Origin: Axinella damicornis | Taxonomy: Eukaryota; Porifera; Demospongiae; Axinellida; Axinellidae | Length of the DNA stretch: 64,000 nucleotides | Reading direction: 5' to 3' | Assembly (NCBI GenBank): GCA_963931865.1 | Contig: OZ007509.1 | Coordinates: forward strand, 19,870,227 to 19,934,226 | Shown: positions 43,501-53,938 of the stretch, in pieces | How the letters are laid out: each line of letters opens with the position of its first letter | Position numbering within the stretch: position 1 is the first letter of the stretch | Program-made: the position numbers and the translations under genes | The notes under the pieces: generated by a model | Told to the model about the DNA's origin: nothing | Databases searched by the model: none | The model's input: the letters and a program-made list of their open reading frames with translations, nothing else

Positions 43501-46500
43501 TTCCAGCTCAACTGGTTTACCCGATACTGTATAGCTTGGCTCTCCACACTCCACATTATTGGAGTCAATGATTTTGATCATGAACGGCGAGTCCTTGACT
43601 GGCTTATCTGCCCAGAGGACATTGACTTGGTAAGCATCAGGCCGAGGTGGGACAAATGTGACCTCATGCTTACTTGGTGATACCTCTTCCACTTCTGATG
43701 GTTGCTCTCCAGCCAGGTCTCCTGTTACATATGCTGTGAGATTCCCCCGACCTGCTTCTGAGGTATCGAACGACAGTGTTGCCGGCTCTCCCTGTTCTTG
43801 TGGTACGGTAGTACCGGTGTGCTCCACAAGGTCGGGCTGTGGTAACAGGAGATTGATCGAGAACGGGGAACCTGGAATGTGACTGTCATTGTAGTAGATG
43901 GACAAGCTGTACATGTCCGGCTGTTTTGGCAGGAATTTCACTTGGTATTCATCATTTTCCAGTTTGTTAATTTCTGCTGAGATCCCATGAGTGAGCTTTC
44001 CCCTGGCGTCTGCCCGTAGCACTCCGTGGCCTGCGTCTGAGCAGTCCAGGTCCACCGTCACTGGCTCAACTGTACCAGCCCTGTCCGGGGTGTGCATGTC
44101 TAGGACTTGCACCTTGTCAGCTTCTGCGGGGAGGAGGTTGACCTTGAATGGAGACCCGTGGACTTGTCTTCCTGACCAATGGATGGACAGTTTGTAGAGA
44201 TCAGGATGGTGGGGTGTAAATGAGAGGTCATACTGACCTATGTCTTCTTCGATCATGTTAAGGTGCACTAGTGCAATGTCCTCTCCTTTGCAGGTAGCTG
44301 TAAGCTTTCCATTGCCGGCATCAAAGGCATCCACCTTATAGTGGACTGGCTGCAACAGCTCATAGCTCTCTGGTTCTGTCACTTCAACTTTGCTGACATC
44401 AGGAGGTAGCATGTTGATGCGGAAAGGGGAACCATTTATCTTCTCATCTGCCCAGAAGACATGCACCTGGAAGATATCAAGCTGGGGCGGAGTGAAGGAC
44501 ACTTTGAAATGATTTGGTGATACCTTTATAATGTCGGTTTCAACTGAACCTGCTGATTGGCCACGGATTTGTGCGGTGAGTTTACCCTTCCCAGCATCGG
44601 AAGTATCAAAGGAGAGCGTCACCGGGTCTGTGTGCTTGTTTGGTACTGAGGTACCAGTGTGCTTCACACGATCGGGCTGTGGCAGCAGGAGGTTGATGGA
44701 GAACGGCGACCCTGGAATGTGGGTCTTACTATAGTAAATGGACAGGCTGTACATGTCCGGCTGTTTTGGCAGGAATTTCACTTGGTATTCATCATTTTCC
44801 AGTTTGTCAATTTCTGCTGAGATCCCATGAGTGATCTTTCCCCTGGCGTCTGCCCGTAGCACTCCGTGGCCTGCGTCTGAGCAGTCCAGGTCCACCATCA
44901 CTGGCTCAACTGTACCAGCCCTGTCTGGGATGTGCATGTCTAGGACTTGCACCTTGTCAGCTTCTGCGGGGAGGAGGTTGACCTTGAATGGAGATCCATG
45001 GACTTGTCTTCCTGACCACTCGATGGACAGCGTATAGAAATCAGGATGGCGGGGTGTGAATGAGAGGTCATATTGACCTATATCTTCTTCAATCATGTTG
45101 AGGTGCACTAGTGCAATGTCCTCTCCTTTGCAGATAGCTGCAAGATTTCCATTGCCAGCATCAAAGGCATCCACCTTATAGTGGACTGGCTGCAACAGCT
45201 CATAGCTCGCTGGTTCTGTCACCTTAACTTTGTTGACATCAGGAGGCAGAAGGTTGATGCGGAAAGGAGAACCTCTTATCTCCTCATCTTCCCATAAGAC
45301 CTGCACCTGAAAGATATCCGGATGGGGTGGAGTGAAGGACACCTTGTACTGATTCGGCGATACCTCTGCGACGATCGTACGGACTGAACCAAATGATTGG
45401 TCTGTGATTTGTGCGCTGAGTTCACCTTTGCCAGCATCAGAGGTATCAAATGAAAGTTCTACTGGATTTCCGTGCTTTTTGGGTACTGTAGTACCGGTGT
45501 GCTCCACGAGATCGGGATGTGGTAGCATGAGATTGATAGAGAATGGGGACCCTGGAATGTGACTGTCTCCGTAGTAGATGGACAGATAGTATAGATCAGG
45601 CTCGTTGGGCTGGAATGTCACTTTATGCTTGTCATTGCCCAGTTTTTCGAATTGTACAGCTGTTTTACCGGTGAGGGTCCCTTTGACTGTACTGATGAGC
45701 ACACCATGGCCTGCATTTGCACAGTCCAGGTCCACCCACACTGGCTCACCAGTACCGGCCTCATCTGGGATGTAAAAGTCGGTGACTTTCACTTTGTCAG
45801 CTTCAGCTGGGAGGAGGTTGATTTTGAATGGTGACCCAGGGACGTCTTTTTCTGACCACTGAATTGAGAGCTTGTAAATATCAGGGTGGTGAGGCATGAA
45901 GGAAAGGTCGTGTTGAGCAATGCCTTCTTCAGTGATATTGAGTGGCACTGCCGCCACGTCTCCAAACCTGTCACCCCTGCAAGAAGCTGATAGCTCTCCA
46001 TTGCCAGCTTCGGACGCATCCACCTTGTAGTGGACCAGCTGCAATAGATCATAACTCTCTGGCTCTGTCACTCTGACATTGTCGGCATTGGGAGGAATTG
46101 TGTTGATGAGGAAAGGAGAACCGCTTATCTTCTCGTTAGCCCAGAAGACATGCACCTGGTAGATATCAAAGTCAGGTGGAGTGAAGGAAACCTTGTACTG
46201 ATTTGATGATATCTCTTCGACTTGAGTAGGAACTGAAACAGACGATTGGCGTGTGGTCTTCGCAGTGAGTTCACTTTTGCCAGCATTAGAGGTATCAAAT
46301 GAGAGCTCTACTGGTTCATTAGCTTCATCAGGGATTGAAGTACCTGTGAGCTTCACACGATCGGGCTGTGGTGAAATGAGGTCGATGGAGAAAGGGGACC
46401 CCTGAACATGTCGGTCTCCGTAGTGCACTGAGAACGTGTATGTGTCCGGATTCCGTGGCTGAAACTTCACCCGGTACTGATCGTTACCCTGATCTTCCAC

Positions 46501-48849
46501 TAGCACTTCAGATGGTGGTTCGTCCGGTGCACTCCCAATGGCCACTCCCTTCACCACCCCATATCTTGCTTCTGAGCAGTCCAATTCCACCCAGACAGGA
46601 TCGTCTGTGCCTGCTTTTGGGGGGATGTGTAGTTCTCCGACTCTCACCTTGTCTGCTTGTGGTGTTAAATTGAGCACGAACGGAGATCCAGGGACTTCTT
46701 TGTCAGTCCACTGGATCGAGAGATAGTAGATTCCAGCTTGTTCCAGCATGAATGAAATGTCATACTTTGTAGGTCCTTCTTGAGTGACACTGACTTTGAT
46801 CGCAGCAGCCTCCCCAGGTTCCTCTCCTTGGCATGTTGCGGTTAGGCTGCCTGTACCAGCTTGGAGTACGTCACATTTGTAGTGGAGAAGCCGAGATAGC
46901 TCAAGAGTTTTTGGGACAATGACCTTCACTTGGCTTGGATCTGCAGGCATTGTGTTGATGTAGAAAGGAGAGTGCATAATGTGCTGGCCTCCGTACTTCA
47001 CAGACAGTGTGTAGATGTCTGGTTGTGGCGGGTTAAACGACAACTTGTAGTTATGCTCAGAGATCTTTTTCAGATTGAGTGGCACTTGGCCTGCTTTGCT
47101 GCCGATACACTTTGCTGTAACTTGTGCATTGCCAGCCTTCTCAGTTGAGATGCCCATTTCGACTGGTCCCTTGATACCCTTTGGCATGTTGGGCCCTGTG
47201 ACCTTGACGCTGTGTGCGTACACTGGCCGCAAGTCTATCACAAACGGTGAGCCTCTGACCGGTTTTCCTGCCCACTTGACTTTGAGGTGGTAAATGTCTG
47301 CATCAGGGGGAGTAAACTGGACATCGTAAAGGCTTCTGTCATTTTTCCTCTGTGTAACGTCCACTGGGATCGATGTACCCCTGCTCTTGCATTTGGCCAT
47401 CAGTGTGCCACGCCCAGCATTTGATGTGCCAAAACAGATCTTGACTGCCTGCCCTGTTTGGAGGGAAGCATTTGGTGGCTCAGCGACAACCACCTCCTTG
47501 GAACTGGGATGATGGAGGTTTAATCGTAGCGGAGACTCAGGTATTGGCTCACCACCCCACGTTATCGAGACATTGTAATAATCTGAAGTTGATGATTGCA
47601 GGAGGATTACAAATTTCTTATCCCCTTCTTCCTTGATTTCAACTTTAGCTGGGCCTGCTTTGTCTCCAACTGCTTGTGCTTCCAACTGCCAGTCACTGGC
47701 TTGGGAGGCATCCACGTGAATGGTGGCTGGCTTCTTGGATTCTTGAGGGACTTCAACCTTGGTAACTGCACATTTTTCTGAATCTGGCTTGTAGCACTGT
47801 ACAGTGAATGGGCTTCCAGGAATGTCCTCTCCACTCCAGAGCAGTGAAATCGTATACTTACCCACATTGCTAGGGCGGTAGGCCACTTCATGATGTGTTT
47901 CTGTTATGGCGGTAATGGTTGCTTCTAGAGACTCACCTTCTTCTCCCTGCACAGCTGCTGAGAGCTCTCCTGGGCCAGCATTTTTAGTGTACACAGAAAA
48001 CGTGTTCTGTGTGTTCACCCTCGCAACGGAGAGCCCTTCTCCCTCCGAGTGACACTGGGAGGCGTCACTGACAATGACTCTAAATGGTGACCCGTGGATG
48101 TGCTGCTGATCGTATTTGAGACCCATTATGTACTCAGTGCCTTTGGATGAGAGAAACTCCACGTGGAAGTGATCGTCCCTGCACTGCTTAATGGTGGTGG
48201 TGGGAATGAACTTCTTTGTGGAGGTGCTCTTCACCGATGCTGTTAGTACTCCCATCCCAGCACCTTTAGTGGAGACACAGAAGAGCACGTCGGGAGGTGT
48301 GTTGGGCTCTGAGCCTCCATCGTGCTCACTATGGGTGACGGGTGCTGCCTCTTGTTGGCATTCTGACGTGGTTTCTACCAAGCGACACCGGAAAGCGTCA
48401 CCACGGGGAAAGACCTTCACATGGACAGGGCTACCAGTTACATGCTCACCTTCACACTGAAATGAAAGTGTGTGCTCACCAATTTTCTTGGGGACAATCT
48501 GGCACCAGTATGTGTGTTCAGTATCGGCAGGTGAGATTTCAATAGTTGCTCCATCTTCTGGTTCACAACTAGCTTCAGGAGGGCCATTCCCCAGCTCTTT
48601 GCTATGCAGTTTGAACCGATGTGGCACTCTCACCCGAAAACTTTTATCTTCTAGCTCTGCAATACTTTGCCCTTCATCATCATTCTCTGATTGCTTGACA
48701 TCGTACGGAGAGAAATGCTGACCATTTTCAACGATGCTGTCGATCTCCCTTTCCTCTGGGACGAGGGCAGCATCAGGATCAGTCTTCAGGAGACTGATCG
48801 CTAGTGCAAGAGTCTTGGGCTTCCCTTTGTGGGGTGCTGTAGTTGCCAT
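40573..48849 (-). CDS. Filamin B: CH-less filamin-repeat protein (2758 codons, single exon)
   Basis: One uninterrupted frame from ATG 48849 to the stop at 40573. After about 65 unrelated residues it has 28 Ig-like filamin repeats, each with an 'AGxG' and a 'GSPF' motif, and ends like filamin C (PGSPFSVNIMEHGE). No CH domain is encoded, and I find none in the 5 kb upstream, so direct actin binding through CH domains is not expected; it could dimerise or scaffold. Compared with C, repeats 1-3 match C repeats 22-24, repeats 4-8 match C 8-12, a three-repeat block is then amplified about three times, and repeats 19-27 match C 14-22 before the last one matches C 26. An acidic hinge-like segment (SPVDTESEGETDEP) lies near 43190. 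Upstream exons cannot be excluded, nor can a processed or rearranged copy, but the long intact frame argues for function. Confidence 0.9.
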   Translation of the reverse strand: MATTAPHKGKPKTLALAISLLKTDPDAALVPEEREIDSIVENGQHFSPYDVKQSENDDEGQSIAELEDKSFRVRVPHRFKLHSKELGNGPPEASCEPEDGATIEISPADTEHTYWCQIVPKKIGEHTLSFQCEGEHVTGSPVHVKVFPRGDAFRCRLVETTSECQQEAAPVTHSEHDGGSEPNTPPDVLFCVSTKGAGMGVLTASVKSTSTKKFIPTTTIKQCRDDHFHVEFLSSKGTEYIMGLKYDQQHIHGSPFRVIVSDASQCHSEGEGLSVARVNTQNTFSVYTKNAGPGELSAAVQGEEGESLEATITAITETHHEVAYRPSNVGKYTISLLWSGEDIPGSPFTVQCYKPDSEKCAVTKVEVPQESKKPATIHVDASQASDWQLEAQAVGDKAGPAKVEIKEEGDKKFVILLQSSTSDYYNVSITWGGEPIPESPLRLNLHHPSSKEVVVAEPPNASLQTGQAVKICFGTSNAGRGTLMAKCKSRGTSIPVDVTQRKNDRSLYDVQFTPPDADIYHLKVKWAGKPVRGSPFVIDLRPVYAHSVKVTGPNMPKGIKGPVEMGISTEKAGNAQVTAKCIGSKAGQVPLNLKKISEHNYKLSFNPPQPDIYTLSVKYGGQHIMHSPFYINTMPADPSQVKVIVPKTLELSRLLHYKCDVLQAGTGSLTATCQGEEPGEAAAIKVSVTQEGPTKYDISFMLEQAGIYYLSIQWTDKEVPGSPFVLNLTPQADKVRVGELHIPPKAGTDDPVWVELDCSEARYGVVKGVAIGSAPDEPPSEVLVEDQGNDQYRVKFQPRNPDTYTFSVHYGDRHVQGSPFSIDLISPQPDRVKLTGTSIPDEANEPVELSFDTSNAGKSELTAKTTRQSSVSVPTQVEEISSNQYKVSFTPPDFDIYQVHVFWANEKISGSPFLINTIPPNADNVRVTEPESYDLLQLVHYKVDASEAGNGELSASCRGDRFGDVAAVPLNITEEGIAQHDLSFMPHHPDIYKLSIQWSEKDVPGSPFKINLLPAEADKVKVTDFYIPDEAGTGEPVWVDLDCANAGHGVLISTVKGTLTGKTAVQFEKLGNDKHKVTFQPNEPDLYYLSIYYGDSHIPGSPFSINLMLPHPDLVEHTGTTVPKKHGNPVELSFDTSDAGKGELSAQITDQSFGSVRTIVAEVSPNQYKVSFTPPHPDIFQVQVLWEDEEIRGSPFRINLLPPDVNKVKVTEPASYELLQPVHYKVDAFDAGNGNLAAICKGEDIALVHLNMIEEDIGQYDLSFTPRHPDFYTLSIEWSGRQVHGSPFKVNLLPAEADKVQVLDMHIPDRAGTVEPVMVDLDCSDAGHGVLRADARGKITHGISAEIDKLENDEYQVKFLPKQPDMYSLSIYYSKTHIPGSPFSINLLLPQPDRVKHTGTSVPNKHTDPVTLSFDTSDAGKGKLTAQIRGQSAGSVETDIIKVSPNHFKVSFTPPQLDIFQVHVFWADEKINGSPFRINMLPPDVSKVEVTEPESYELLQPVHYKVDAFDAGNGKLTATCKGEDIALVHLNMIEEDIGQYDLSFTPHHPDLYKLSIHWSGRQVHGSPFKVNLLPAEADKVQVLDMHTPDRAGTVEPVTVDLDCSDAGHGVLRADARGKLTHGISAEINKLENDEYQVKFLPKQPDMYSLSIYYNDSHIPGSPFSINLLLPQPDLVEHTGTTVPQEQGEPATLSFDTSEAGRGNLTAYVTGDLAGEQPSEVEEVSPSKHEVTFVPPRPDAYQVNVLWADKPVKDSPFMIKIIDSNNVECGEPSYTVSGKPVELEVKTILAGPGTLSARCSGEKCGETPVKITSTTSYSYNVSFKPTREDVYLLTVYFEGIEVKESPFEIDLVPRVLLNESADMQYLEQEEDMIIPAEIQRLLGASPVDTESEGETDEPLELNIFVGEPVSLLVSGAEGVSDATVVASVTGEKTGPGHVKLSPNPDGMVEIYFDPDKPDHYTLEVEHNGQPIPDSPFLFHYVMPVDPSKCYIFGLENIPTSPQVNVPISLGVDAQMAGDAVLKVTIEGPKSKAKRSKVIVRSEDENPHIYNISLLPTAPGIHLLHLLWANKPVPGSPVKLEVGGGGAAQSYPLGKPFVLEIKADCSLADLSSYAIHETSSTQHQTKIEEIKKNKFKIIFEPQVPGTYAIHILLGEEEIVGCPYHVTFTALANEQGCRVIMPNSRVRVGELLTLTVDVSDAGMGGLFVQSSVPPGGKDSKLTVQESEHVRAYTINYIPNIAGVHHLFILWGGNRIPGCPFQITVLDECDPDITHPLRGDATNLVEVGQRIKVVASVPKSMNDNDFLVAKCMGKNSGEVEVISRKEEKSQTICFVPSVPDDYALEVTFKSNPIEGSPFLIKAVEKDSLAADCVQPNSSTVEAGKMVNLIARVDEAQTTSDLAASTESPIGPCKTLISSEAAGISSIRFFPNALGAYLVHIKEGDSEIPGSPLRVVADSNASKVFIVEEDRQLFQASLPLKDTVSFRISTADAGHGRLDFRAIGPGKVVVQVYDNNDGTYTCKLTPSIPGRYHMGIVWNSVHIRGSPYTVNFTSEQLHMMTGLDLQQERFYVGVPHSFQVECVDQNKLLDITCRPPNAAKIHTTPIAGSNLYECSIVPQISGNHEVAVLYDEKHILGSPFNVQFDLRGHYSSTSEDGSMMSIPEHIRAYGSGLQDGYVGQEGNFAIETGEVDVGTLSVRVHGPKGAFKINMRRHPENERTILVRYDPNIAGVYTVDITWSKTHIPGSPFSVNIMEHGEEKLLV
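43860..46400 (-). repeat. Three-repeat (840-bp) super-repeat inside filamin B
   Basis: Blocks of three filamin repeats recur every 840 bases (280 residues). 43921-44400 and 44761-45240 differ at only a few percent of bases; the next unit (from about 45541) is more diverged. Recognisable landmarks per unit are VTEPESYELLQPVHYK, the IPDRAG/IPDEAG linker and the GTTVP linker. Confidence 0.85.
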
Positions 48850-51800
48850 ACGGTACTTCGTGATGCAGCTGTACTAGCAGTCACATTCCAGTTCTTCACC
48901 AAGAGTAGCTACTCTATGTGTTGGATAACATACAGCGTGTGGTTAGTTACAGACTATGTATGCAGCAATTAACCTAGCAGAAGGTTCTCTGTTACCAACT
49001 TTAGATTGGAAAACATTTTTTCAGACGCTTCGCTTCAGTCATCATCAGGGTCAAGCATTTAGTTGAAACTTTAGCTAAAGTTGGTACCAGAGAACCGTTT
49101 ATGCAGGAGCCATGCAGCTGAGAAGCCAACACGCACTTCAGATTATTAGCATCCTGCATTAGGACAATGCAGCTGAATTGGTTTATACTGGCAGTGAGAA
49201 AAATTACAATCACAATTAATTGCTAGAGCATGTACAATGTAATTACACGGAGAGAAAAGAATCGGCATGCATAGAATTACACAAAATTACTCCTAGATTA
49301 GCTACACATCCTACCTCAGCATCAAGTATCGATGTGGACTCTGTCACACTAATCAGCTGCAACAGTGCACTAAAACTCGAATCTGACAGGTTGTAGCTAG
49401 CTACCTGCAAACAGTAGCTTGATGTTTGTGAAGAATAGGTTTTCAGATGCATTCTTCGTCTTGCTCTAAGTTGTTTGGCATGCAAGATTTTATGGCATTG
49501 TTTACAGCAAACACCAACAAAACTATGCATGGCTACAACAGGTTTCCAGAATAGCTACCATCGACGTCATTTCAAGGAAACACACGCATTCTTTCTCTTG
49601 TGTGGAGTTGTTTGGTAGTTATTAATATGGCTACAGCTGCAGCTAGCTACCTGTACATTTCCAACATGCGACTTGTCATAACTGACATCAGCTGGACGCA
49701 CTAGTTGCAGTTAGACACAGCGACCAAGGGATCTATGCAATTCAGAAACCATGCGGAGGGCCCTGGATTGTAGAATTCCTAGCATAGCAACGAGCATCTG
49801 GTGACGAGCATCTCGTGACTTGGAGTACAGCACTAAGCACCCATACTAGCCATGTAGCTAATTGGCATCACAGGGAAACATGATCTAGTGCAAAGTTCAA
49901 TTGCTAGGCCCTGTCCATCTTCTGCACACTGCTTTGCCGGGTGGTTGCAGTGTGGAGGGGCTAGACTGGCGTAGCGACAACAAACCTGATGCTTCAGTTC
50001 TGCTGTGATTCCTAAGTCCAAACAAACCCCACACATAGGCAGAGTAGCAGCTGCGTACTTCAACCCGCCTAACCATAGGTTCATATATAACCCTAACCCC
50101 TCAACTTTTCATGCTTTCTCACGGCACCAGCTGCTATACATATGCAGCTATATAGCTTAGCTATCTATACCTGTGTTGCTGGATCTCAGCATCTTGTGTT
50201 CTATGAAATAAGCTACTTGGCTGGGAGCATGGTACAGCTTACCATACATCATAGTGGGCTAATTTACCAAACAGGGTTTGCGTGAATGTCACACACCACC
50301 ATGCTGGAGCATCAATAATAGCTATGTGCTAGTCTAGTTCCCAGACCCCATCATTGCACAGGAGGAATGGAAGTGTCTGGGAACAAGAGACCAGTTTCTT
50401 GGTTAGATACATGTAGTAGCTAAAGCTACGAACTGAAACTGAATACCAAACCAGTTATGTAGCCACGTTGATCCTCAATGATCTGAGCTTATCAACTAGC
50501 TACTACTCCTGCTGGTGCCGGCCCTTGCTGTAACCTTTACGCTGTCCTCTGACGTTCGTTAGTTGAAGGTGACACACAATTCTCTTGGGTAAAAAAAAAT
50601 GGTTCTACAAGTCATGATTGATGATTCTAGTTTGAGTAAAAAACCATGAATGCAGCTACAGTTTCAAATGAATGGAAACATTGATATTCTAGGCTAATAA
50701 AAATTCTGCTGAACTATAATTCTAAACTTATAGCTAGCGACTATAAACCACTGGTTATAAATTGAAAGTTCTACTGATTTGAGGGTCCTGTTGATTAGCT
50801 CACAACACATCGGAATTACCTGTGGAAAATAGAGAGAATAATTGTAATGAGTTAAATCAGAAAATTTAAACGGTTTGTGGTGCTAGATGTGGCAGAGAGC
50901 AAGTTTTTGCACTGGCATACCATAGGGTGGTTTTGATCGTGTAGTAATTTCTGGGCCGGGTTTCAAAGGCAAATCACGTGTTGTTGCAAGTCAAAACTTC
51001 TATTGCATCATCACAGAGTCGGTAGACTCTGTATGTAGGGATACGACGTACACGCAATACATGCCAATACAAAAAAATCTCTCCAAATCTCAGAAACGGT
51101 ACACTTATAAGCCTTTATAACCACATACCGTTCATCTTCGAGTGTTTTCATGACCAACAAGACTCCTCGCATCGCGAAAAACCCTCGCGAAAGTACCTCA
51201 CCAGGTACTCGCAAAACGGGCAAATTGTTTTTCTTTCTTTCTTCTTCTTCTTCTTCTTCTTCTTCTTCTTTCTTCAGACAACTTAGCTCAACGTTGCCTC
51301 AATCTGTCACGATGGTTTTCGCACGAAACAGCAGCATTTTCAACCGAGCAGTGCAACGTCCCATCGCTTTTTCGCTACCTCCAAGTTTTCACCAGGCGGC
51401 TGCAGCTGCCCACTCAATAACTATGGCTTCGTTTGTCACGCCATTTTCACGTTCGTACGCATGCGCACTTAAACGATCACTTAGCAACGATACGTAATTA
51501 TTACTCAAGATCGCTGAATTAGAAACAGTGGGGAAGATACGTTGACCGATGTGTTGTCAAACGAGGCACTCTTCTGAGGTTAGTCCCTGTACGCATGATT
51601 TAGCTAAGCTTATATTGCTATATTCTGTGAGCAGGGTGAATGCCTATCTCAACTCTCAACACCCATATGAATGTCCCTACTATAAACTGCCTATGCCATG
51701 GTCTTCAGACAGGGAGAACACAGTGGCTTTGTCATCCATCTAGGGAACAGTTGACTTGAGATGCCCGGGCCTGATTCTTCAGCCAATGCTGGAAGTGTAA

Positions 51801-51920
51801 TAGTCTACCTGAGTAATATTCCAAGGCAAGGACACCTACTGCCCAGGTGCCTGTGAGGTCACTGACTCTTGCAGCAAACTTCAGCTCAAACATGCGCCTG
51901 CTGCCAAAAAAATGACATAA
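48850..51920. other. Upstream of filamin B, no gene seen
   Basis: No CH-domain exon or other coding pattern is visible on either strand. It contains a divergent hairpin-family copy (50330-50390, TAGTCTAGTTCCCAGACC) and a TTC microsatellite (about 51231-51275). The frame at 51150-51497 runs through the microsatellite and is not credible. The filamin B promoter should lie near 48850-49000 but shows no distinct motif. Confidence 0.5.
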
Positions 51921-52193
51921 ACAAGTAATAAAAAACATTAAAAATGTAGCAGGATGTAGGGATACCAGAACGGCAAAAAGTAAGGAAACAAGGTAGGGAT
52001 GATCGCACAAAACAGTGAAGTATACAATCCCCCTACATATCGTTTTTCATTATACACGTATATGGAAAAAGATCTCTGTAGGGGGGTTGTATACTTCACT
52101 GTTTTGTGCGATCATCCCTACCTTGTTTCCTTCCTTTTTGCCGTTCTGGTATCCCTACATCCTGCTACATTTTTAATGTTTTTTATTACTTGT
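51921..52193. mobile_element. Foldback element with about 115-bp arms
   Basis: The left arm (51921-52036, beginning ACAAGTAATAAAAAACATTA) is the near-perfect inverse of the right arm (52077-52193, ending TTTTTTATTACTTGT). The loop is about 40 bases. No coding content. Very long perfect arms suggest a recent insertion or conversion between arms. Confidence 0.85.
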
Positions 52194-52780
52194 GCAATTT
52201 CTAACCATTCTCTGGAAACAAAACACTTTCACTTTGTTCACACAAGGCAAACTAACTAGGGTGTAGGCCCCAAGTAGGAGACATTACAACAAATACTGCT
52301 TCTCTCAGTAGTGTGTGCCTGGATACAACAACAAGCTGGCCACTTTCAGGAAGTCATTAGCCTGTTCCTGGCTCTGTACCTTTGGGCTTCTAATGTGCCC
52401 TTTGTGGTCTAGCAAAACATTCCTTTAGCCCTTGAGTTATTGCAGCAACCATTTCAAGTATGTACTTGACTAGAGGCTTAACAGGGCTTCCTACTCAAGA
52501 CTCAAACTAATGTGTCTAGTTCAGGTTCTAGTTCTGAAACGTCACAGTATTTTGTTTCCAGGCAGCGTGGGAGGAGAGAAAGCGGCTGGTATCCACTACC
52601 TGCGTGACTATTCCCGGTGTATTTCCAACTAGGGAAACCCCCTAGTCGCTCTAGCCCTACATTGCAGAGTGGGATTGAATCTTGAACACCATTGGACAGC
52701 TGGGACCCTCTACAACAGTTCCATGTAATGAATCTTGAACACCATTGGACAGCTGGGACCCTCTACAACAGTTCCATGTA

Positions 52781-53316
52781 CTGTATATTGGGTTATTTTT
52801 GTGTTGAATAACGTTCGCGTAATAATTATTCGTGTTGAAAAATTTTCGCGAACTCAAGCTAAGTGAACTCGCGCGAATACGTGTCAAGCCATAGCGCTAT
52901 TACAATGGAGGAGTACGAACGAGAATGCTGCGTTCGAGGCTACCATGTGTATCAGGAGGCAGCTGTTGGGGAAGTGCTTGAGTGTGACCGAGAACCAAGA
53001 AACTGTACTGATAGACACGCCGTGGCTGTGCGAAGGTATTGCACTGGACAAGGAGCCTTTTGGGTCTGGCAGTCCACCCCGAGGTTGGAAGTACCGAAAC
53101 AGAGCCATGATTGCTGAGAAGTGACAGAGAACTAGTGAGAACTTCAGAGAAGTGACAGCTTTCCAGCGATATCGATCGACGTGACAAAGTTAACTGTATA
53201 CCGAAATTTATTCGTTGCCCTTATTATTCGTTACCCAAAAAATTCACGAGATAAATTTTCGCGATTGGATGCATTCGCGAAAATATTTTAACAACGAAAA
53301 TAACCCAATATACGGT
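52781..53316. mobile_element. TIR transposon-like element carrying a HIRAN-like fragment
   Basis: The left end CTGTATATTGGGTTATTTT is matched, inverted, by the right end (AAAATAACCCAATATACGG). Both ends continue with TTCGCGAA-type words. A direct duplication (GAATCTTGAACACCATTGGA) lies just outside on the left (52677, 52730). Confidence 0.7.
52905..53117 (+). pseudogene. HIRAN-like domain fragment inside the TIR element
   Basis: From ATG 52905 the frame reads MEEYERECCVRGYHVYQEAA, VGEVLECDREPRN, and DRHAVAV. This 'RGYHVYQ...VGE.L.C.REP.N..D..AVAV' pattern is widespread in transposon-linked proteins of invertebrates and resembles HIRAN. It stops after 70 codons, shortly after DRHAVAV, so it looks truncated. 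Whether it is expressed is unknown. Confidence 0.55.
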
Positions 53317-53938
53317 AATACTCAGGCAACCATGCCACCAGAAGGCTTCCCATTAGTGGGCCAAAATTCTTTGTCAGTACTACAACTTGCATAATTGTGA
53401 GTTGAAATTGGCCTACACAGCATTTTACCCCTCAATAGCACAACGAATGCCACTACCAGCAGCACGTCCAATGGTGTTCAAAATGAACTTTCATTCATAG
53501 AGATGGAGTTGGCTTACTGCAATGCATGGCAAGCATGAAACCTCCCTCTACTGTTCCGGGAAGCCTGGGAGAATGCCGTGGTTGCAGTGCTTCAAGGATC
53601 AGGTACACCAGGAGCGACAGATTACTTCGTGCCACCAACTAAGCTAGCTCTGAGGATTGCAGTGGTTGGCTAGTAATCTGTTACACATTGTCTGGTGAAC
53701 TTGGCCACTGTATTCTGAACCACGATGACTTTCTCAGCCTTGCGGACCATGTTATATCACTCTCCGGGTTACTAGTTCCTTCAAATGTGGACAGGCAACC
53801 AGCAATAAACTAAGTTAGCACCTAGGAGTGGCTATGGTGGCTTACACCCTGTCCATACCTTCAAAACAGGATGTCACTGGACATTCAGCACTTAGCAGTA
53901 GTACATCTACCACTTCATTAAATTAAAGCATGTGTGAC
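53317..53938. other. Spacer downstream of filamin C
   Basis: It presumably includes the filamin C 3' UTR on its right side. No gene or repeat is recognised. Confidence 0.4.

Noticed and set aside
51732..52010. A 92-codon minus-strand frame
   Set aside because: Half of it lies in an arm of the foldback element, and the rest has no recognised domain.
48850..53900. CH-domain exons upstream of filamin B
   Set aside because: I looked for the W.N..L, DL.DG and NLKLILGL motifs on the minus strand and found none; very small or diverged exons cannot be excluded.
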